A stretch of DNA of 64,000 nt from NCBI GenBank assembly GCA_021397835.1, contig JAJFZO010000581.1, positions 1,116,001 to 1,180,000 on the forward strand, read 5' to 3'. The stretch comes from Moringa oleifera. Its lineage: Eukaryota; Streptophyta; Magnoliopsida; Brassicales; Moringaceae. Positions 58,689 to 64,000 of the stretch are shown here, piece by piece. The translations under genes and the position numbers were made by a program. The notes beneath the pieces are model-generated. The model searched no databases and was not told the origin of the DNA. It saw nothing but the letters and a program-made list of their open reading frames with translations. Positions within the stretch are counted from its first letter, which is position 1. Each line of letters opens with the position of its first letter.

Positions 58689-61191
58689 ATGGCAAATCAA
58701 GGAGCAAAGAAACGCGAGGAAGAAAATGCACGCCACATGGCGAATCTGCATCTCTTAATTATCGCCTGCGATGTAGGTGATCGTCATCTTATTACTTCAT
58801 TACTTGAATGATTCGTCATTGTCTGGGCTCAAATAAACCGAGTTACTATAAGTTGACATGATAATCTTTAGTTAGTATTTTTTGGGTTACTTGTGACCGT
58901 AATTTTTCATGTTAATTGTAACAAGGCAGCACCTTTGTATTTTATCTCCGCCTTAATTATTGTTTAATACATATCCCTTCAAGTGTTGGCTTGTAGCATC
59001 AATATAACAATAAACTAAAGTTATTTATAGAATTATTTGAATAAAGAAATATGTGTACTAAACTCATTTTGTGTAATTCCCAAAATGTGAGGCTAATCCT
59101 AATGGAAGTCTTCTTTGCTTCTTTGATCTATGAATCCTTAATAGTGCATTGTTTACTTAGGATGGCTGGTTAGTTCAGGCAATATTATGTTCATCAGTTT
59201 AATTTGTGTGTTTTTATTTAAGGTTATATATGTCTTAGTAAGGATTCTGATCTTCCATTCAAGTGTCACTGGGAAACGCTGGGTGGGTCTGGTTTTGACG
59301 TCTTTGGTTTATGCAATTCCATATAAGCAACTTGCTGAGATGGCAAACCCACTTATGCGGATGATGGAGAGCTTATTGATGGTGGATTTGATATGAGTAC
59401 TGGGGGGATTTGTGGGTTCGCCTTTCTCATCTACTCTATGGTTATCTTCTTTTTTAGCTTCTCATGTGCAGCAAGTCTTCCTTCCATGGTATCTTATAGG
59501 TGGTAGGTTGTACGAGCTGCATCCCTCCATAACTTTTTGTGAATGAAGAAACTAAAAGAGTGATGTACTATGTTTTGAATGGGACGGAAATATTGGCACG
59601 TTAATATTTAAGTCATTATGTAAAGCAACGTCAGCATATTATGTGGCTATATGTTGATGTCCATTAAATGAAAATGGCGCAATGATTATGTGGGTGTTGC
59701 TTGTTGTTTATGTGGTATGACCTTAACAGTTTTGGTGCTAGTTGATGGTCGGTTACTGAGTCCAAAACTGTTGGCTAGTTTTGATGCAATGATTATGTGG
59801 GTGTTTTTCTTGTTTTTTCTTGTTGTTTATGTGCTAGTTTTGATCTTAGAAAGTTCAATCTTTGACTTTGGTTTGCAATGTGCTAATTCCTTGTTATACT
59901 TTATCTTAAGAAATTCCTTCGTGTTTTTAGCATTCGATTCTTGATCACCTAGTCACAGTTTTTTTTACATGTTAAATAATACCTTTGTGATGATTTGGGT
60001 TTATATATTGTCTAAAGAAGCAATATCTGGTTTTACATCAACTGCAGGCTAACTCTAAACATGTCGGTTACACTTGAGAGTGCGGGTCTATACAATGAGC
60101 TGGATCATCTTGGGCTTGGGGAAAATAGAATTCTTATATAATGACTTTATCCAGACCGTTTCCATGCTTGGCAGAGCAACGTGCCACTTTTGGAACCTGT
60201 TTCTTTGTCACTTGATTTCAATTGTTGATCAACAACTAATGCATCAATATTTACTAATTGGATCCAAATATTCTTTAAAGAGTTAGTCTGGATGAAAGTG
60301 GAGTCAGCCTATCAGGTGATTTTTGCCCTCTCAAGCAAAATCATGATCCCTTGCAACTACTCTAAATTTACATCATGACGTGGTTATTTGATGCCTTTCT
60401 AAATCATCTTGGGGTATGTGAAGAAGGTTTCTAGGTTCACTTTATGTAATAGGAGAGAATTTGAAGTTCTTGAATTTAGTGTTCTGGTTTATATCTTAAG
60501 TCTACTCTCAACATTATAAATTACTTCCAGCTACTTTAATGATTGATAACTTCCTTTGGTTGGCATACCAAACAAAATATTCTTGCCTTACTATTCTTAA
60601 TTTCTTGCAGATACTTACGTGATGTTATCTACATTACAAGCTTTGTGCAAGTCATGTCCATCATCTCTGAAAAGTTTTGGTACACATATCTGGTGGCATG
60701 ATCAGTTTACTTGATTTGGTAGGAAATATGCATTCCCCACATGCCTATGGAATAATATTTATTTTGTTACAACTGGTATGTCATATGTTGGTCATATAAT
60801 CATTAAATCTATATTGAAAGTTCTTTTGAATGACTCGTGAAATAAAATAGGTAGGTCTTGTTATTAAAGCAAGAGGGAGAAGAAGTGGGGAAAGAAAAGT
60901 AGATAGCATGGTGTAACAGAGTTACTTTGCTTGTTGCCTTTCAGATTCCAGGATTTGGAGCATACAAATCTTTTGGTTTCATTAGAGGATTTCTATCACA
61001 AGGTACAGAGATATGTTTGCCTCCTTTGCACTCCCCGTCAACTTCTATAAAAGGCCAGGGAATAAAAAAAAAAGAAAAAAGAAGCATTTATTTAACAAAC
61101 ATGCTCTTTTGTATCACTCCTGATTCAGGAAGGAATTGAGGATGAGAAGACTAGCAAAAAGGGGGGAGAGATGGAGAAGAAAGCTTCATGA
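58689..61191 (+). pseudogene. TMEM208/SND2 (DUF788) homolog with an apparent frameshift
   Basis: Exons 58689-58772, 59223-59415, 60611-60692, 60945-61002 and 61133-61191 match a TMEM208 protein: MANQGAKKREEENARHMANL, VIYVLVRILIFHSSVTGKRW, VYAIPYKQLAEMANP, IYITSFVQVMSI, EKFWYTYL, GFIRGFLSQG and EDEKTSKKGGEMEKKAS. TMEM208/SND2 is an ER membrane protein that helps insert tail-anchored and other proteins. Within exon 2, after AEMANP, one base seems missing (near 59350): the continuing conserved frame DDGELIDGGFDMSTGGICG is read one position over, and the original frame stops at 59396. The downstream exons are in phase only with the shifted frame. The C-terminus also stops at 61189-61191 where the family continues with basic residues. 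Either a recent pseudogene or a sequence error. Confidence 0.72.
59679..59840. repeat. Diverged duplication in TMEM208 intron 2
   Basis: GCAATGATTATGTGGGTGTT followed by CTTGTTGTTTATGTG occurs at about 59679-59714 and again, with an inserted T-rich stretch, at about 59786-59833. Confidence 0.75.
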
Positions 61192-61629
61192 GCTAAATTT
61201 GTCAAAACAAGAAACAGATGAACATGTGCAATATAAATAAACCAGTTCTTGGGTGGAATTACGTCCCTGAGTGACCAAAGATGCTCATAAATTTGAGTTG
61301 TTAGCTTCTAGAGTAGGGGTTTAACTGGAACTGTGACCTCATGTCATGCCTATGCAGGAAAAAAAGAAAGGAATGTTGGTGTAACCTTTTGTATAATTGA
61401 CATTGGTTCAATTGATCTAAAGTAGTTTTCTTGTTAAATCTCATGTGCAGCCATAGAGCTGGACTGGCAACTTACTTTTAGTGTCCTCACTCTCAAACTG
61501 TGTTAGGAGTATAACGATGTGTTTTATGGTTTACTTATTAATTTTAATATACTTTAAGAACTTATTTCACTTGTGAGATAGGATTGGGTTATTCAGTGAT
61601 GGGACTGAATTTGGTTGGTATTTACATTT

Positions 61630-62150
61630 ATATGTTAGACATATTTGGTAAATATAATAGGGAATAGGCTTAAAATTTATCTTGATTTATTTGTTTTGAA
61701 ATTAAAAAAAATATAATATAATTTTGATTATAAATTTGGATTACAGTGCTAATTAATTGAATGAACTGTTTAAATTTTTATTTAATTTCTGAAACTTTTT
61801 TTATGAGAGCAATGTTAAATAAGTTTTTATTTTGAATAACTTAAAATTGAAACAAAAACAATACAATATAATGTTTTCCATAAGTTTGAGTTATATTATA
61901 ATTAATTAATGAATAACTTAAAATTGTTTAATTCTTTTATTTTTAATATATTTTATTAATTTAATATATTTTTATTCATTTAGTGATGTTAATGATATGA
62001 ATTAAAAATTAATATTATCTCATTATAGGAGATAATTTATCTTTTCAAGTCAACAAGATAAATTATCCTTTTTAAAGAAATAAAAATGGATATGAAATAA
62101 ATATATTCAATCATATTTTTATCTTATATAACAAACATGTCTCAATTTTT
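61630..62150. mobile_element. Possible degenerate AT-rich element
   Basis: The left edge (GTTAGACATATTTGGTAAAT) and the complement of the right edge (TGAGACATGTTTGTTATATA) are similar, suggesting terminal inverted repeats of an element of about 520 bp. Two diverged internal copies (about 61680-61790 and 61845-61950) are visible. No coding capacity. Ends and class are uncertain. Confidence 0.3.
62031..62067. repeat. Perfect 13-bp inverted repeat (hairpin)
   Basis: GATAATTTATCTT (62031-62043) and AAGATAAATTATC (62055-62067) are exact complements separated by 11 nt, within AT-rich DNA. Confidence 0.85.
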
Positions 62151-63178
62151 TTTTTAAAAAAATATGGCTTCATTTTTAAAAAAAAAATTTAAATTAAACT
62201 GAAATCAAGCTAAAAAAAATAAAGATATAAACTGCTAGGAGATTTTATATATATTATAATTTATAAATACATATATATATGATTTTTCTGTCAAATCTTT
62301 GTCCAGTGAGGGCAAAAATCCCGCGAAAAGAAAAGTAAGGAAATAGGTCTATTTGGTTGGATTGAGCCCATAGCCCAAAGCCGTGTCTTTCTTCTGGAAA
62401 AACTGGAGGGAGAGAGCAGCAAAGCCCTGATCTCCTTCCCGCCACTAGTTCTTCTATTCTTCTTCTAATTCTCAGTGGCCTAGTAAATCAAGGGAAAGGT
62501 CTGACCTTTGGTCGTTGCAGGTAGTGCGCTCTCTCCTCTTTTTCTTTTTGTAAGATTTTTTTTTTTCGCTCCTCGGTTCTTCCTCTCTGCCTCCTCTTAT
62601 CTATTCTCTCTGCTTTCGTCCTCTCCTTTCCCTTCCTCTCTGTTTTGTCTGCCTTCTCCTTCAGTTATCCCTGTCTTCGGTGCACCTTGTGGGTGCCTCT
62701 CCTCTTGTTCTTTTTCTTTTAATCTCGGTTTTTGTTTCTTCTTTGGCGACGTCTACGAACCTTACAGGTTTTTGGAGTATGTAATCAATAGGGAAGATAA
62801 ATAATGGTTTAGTTTTTCCTTAAGAAAGAATATTAGTTGCATGGTGAATTTAGCTTGTCTATTATATAGTTTGAAGTTTAGGCATGCTATTACGCGGAAA
62901 TTAATTTGCATATGGCATTCACCAATGGGAACTGGAGTCGTAATATAATTGGATTCCTGGGACCTTAAATAAAGTTTTCTGTTTGATTCTTTTAGTAACT
63001 TATCCCTTAGTTTATTATAATTTTTCTCAAGTTTAAGAATTGGAGTTTTGATCTTTGAGGAATTTAGAGCGTTTACTACTTATGCATACAATGTTCAAAA
63101 TTCATCATAAAGGTTCTTTGATTGAAGTTTAGCATGTAATAAGTGGGATGAAGCCACTGTTCCATTAGCCCTCCACAA

Positions 63179-63208
63179 CCCCCCCCCCCCCCCCCAAAAA
63201 AAAAAAAA
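63179..63208. repeat. Homopolymer pair C17-A13
   Basis: Seventeen C followed directly by thirteen A in the 5'-UTR intron of the UTP18-like gene. Very unusual composition in this AT-rich context and a frequent site of sequencing error. Confidence 0.9.
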
Positions 63209-63480
63209 GGGGCAGCTCCTGCATCATCCTCTTGCATTGAGTGCTTGAGGAATTTAGATTTTGTATTAGATTGTTTGAATTTATTATTTTATTTTTTTGG
63301 GCTTAAATTCATCTGTATACAGTTAGATTAACCAGAACTTTATGACTCATTGTTTGAATAAGCTATCCTGTCCTTTAATAATTATGTGAAGTTTTAGATA
63401 GTTCAGTTACTAACATATTTTCATTATTTCTCTCTCTCTCTCGATCATTCCTTTGCAGAACTGCAGTTAGTCTGTGAAAA

Positions 63481-64000
63481 ATGAGTTTGATATCTCAGAA
63501 TATTATATCCAAAAGTGGAGGCAAGACTAAAATGGAGGATACAGATGAGCCTTCGTTTCTGGAAGATTTCAGAGACACTGAAAATGGAGGGGAACCTGAT
63601 CTGTATGTCTTGAGGGCAAAGAAGAGAAAGAAAGAGAGGCAAAAGCAAAGAGAGATTGAACAAGAAAAGGAGATGAAGAAGCTGGAAAACTTTTTATTTG
63701 GGCCCTCTATTCTCCTGTTGATTTTGGCGAGGAAGGTCAGGAAAAGGACCTGGATGAGAATGATAACGGTTCTGATTTGTTTTATGTGGACCGTTCTGAA
63801 AATAAGGAACTGTCAGTTTACGAACAGGATGATGAACACTCTGAAGAAAGCAATGATGAGGAGGAAATTAAACAAAGGAAACCAGTTTGGGTGGATGAGG
63901 AAGAGGGACAGATCGAAGTAAACATAGCTAAAAGTAACCGACTGAGGAAGTTAAGAAAAGAAGAAGATGAGAGTTTGATTTCTGGCTCAGAGTACAACTC
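63481..64000 (+). CDS. UTP18: UTP18-like U3 snoRNP protein, 5' part (runs off window, apparent frameshift)
   Basis: The ATG at 63481 opens MSLISQNIISKSGGKTKMED, then PSFLEDFRDTENGG and a basic coiled stretch (RAKKRKKERQKQREIEQEKE, KKLENFLFG). UTP18 is a WD40 subunit of the small-subunit processome that acts in 18S rRNA maturation in the nucleolus; the WD repeats would lie beyond this window. At about 63700 the frame slips: LENFLFG must be followed by ALYSPVDFGEEGQEKDLDEN, which is read from 63702, one position off. That frame then stays open to the window end with typical UTP18 text (KPVWVDEEEGQIEVNIAKSN; RLRKLRKEEDE). Staying in the first frame gives an unrelated basic tail that stops at 63921. 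A single missing G in the run at 63700-63702 would explain it. Confidence 0.8.

Larger units (their letters stand above)
61192..63480. other. Intergenic and 5' leader region of the UTP18-like gene
   Basis: An AT-rich block (about 61540-62290), then the UTP18-like promoter, a pyrimidine-rich probable first non-coding exon (near 62400-62520, with a GCAG|GTAGTG donor), and a 5'-UTR intron ending at a TTTGCAG acceptor near 63458. A C17-A13 homopolymer pair lies at 63179-63208. Confidence 0.45.

Noticed and set aside
62508..62804. 98-codon frame MVVAGSALSPLF in the UTP18 leader
   Set aside because: Pyrimidine-rich 5'-UTR/intron sequence translating into F/L/S-rich text; no domain.
63703..63921. 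C-terminal end of the uninterrupted 146-codon frame in the UTP18-like gene
   Set aside because: After the slip near 63701 the frame gives a basic, non-homologous tail, whereas the shifted frame carries the family sequence to the window end.

Overview
The window is nuclear DNA from a dicot plant, most likely a core eudicot. Genes have many short exons with GT-AG introns, AT-rich intergenic DNA and CT/AT microsatellites, and the protein families are plant-specific (plant tetraspanins, FLX-like, PIN, prolamin-like, GAE). I cannot name the species from sequence alone. All gene models were built by hand from reading frames, splice signals and phase continuity; UTR limits are approximate.

Layout, left to right: tetraspanin TET8/9-like (443-2664, -); a weak unknown locus (about 4600-7213, -); a second, diverged tetraspanin (7705-8760, +); an FLX-like coiled-coil protein (9393-11174, - , with a 5'-UTR intron reaching 12434); a short-loop PIN5-type auxin carrier (14151-15884, +); a secreted prolamin-like (DUF1278) protein (16496-16903, -); an AT-rich gene desert with several MITE-like copies (17.1-19.3 kb); an intronless UDP-glucuronate 4-epimerase GAE1 (20570-21865, -); a tRNA-Ile(AAT) (24319-24392, +); a secreted glycine/serine-rich protein (24860-25255, -); an HDDC2-type HD-domain nucleotidase (27139-31125, -, 8 exons); an NT5DC-type HAD 5'-nucleotidase (32816-40839, +, 14 exons); a CCR/DFR-like SDR protein (42644-44490, +, 6 exons, one GC-AG intron); a TTC1/TPR1-like TPR protein (46255-49690, +, 5 exons); a mitochondrial AFG1-like ATPase (50609-56759, -, 14 exons); a TMEM208/SND2 homolog with an apparent frameshift (58689-61191, +); and the start of a UTP18-like U3 snoRNP gene, also with an apparent frameshift (63481 to the window end, +).

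The order TET - GAE1 - glycine-rich protein - HDDC2 - NT5DC - CCR-like - TPR1 - AFG1 - TMEM208 looks like the unfractionated version of two Arabidopsis duplicate blocks (from memory: At4g30430-At4g30500 and At2g23810-At2g23940). No operon-like pathway is present. The only functional theme I see is two neighbouring, divergently transcribed nucleotide phosphohydrolases (HDDC2 and NT5DC).

The most useful items for follow-up are a family of about 540-bp long-TIR AT-rich elements, apparent one-base frameshifts in two adjacent conserved genes, a 30-bp exon fragment copied exactly into the next intron, a perfect 116-bp tandem duplication in an intron, the GC-AG intron, and a CCR-like protein that lacks the Rossmann glycine motif. 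I did not find a convincing previously undescribed multi-gene system.
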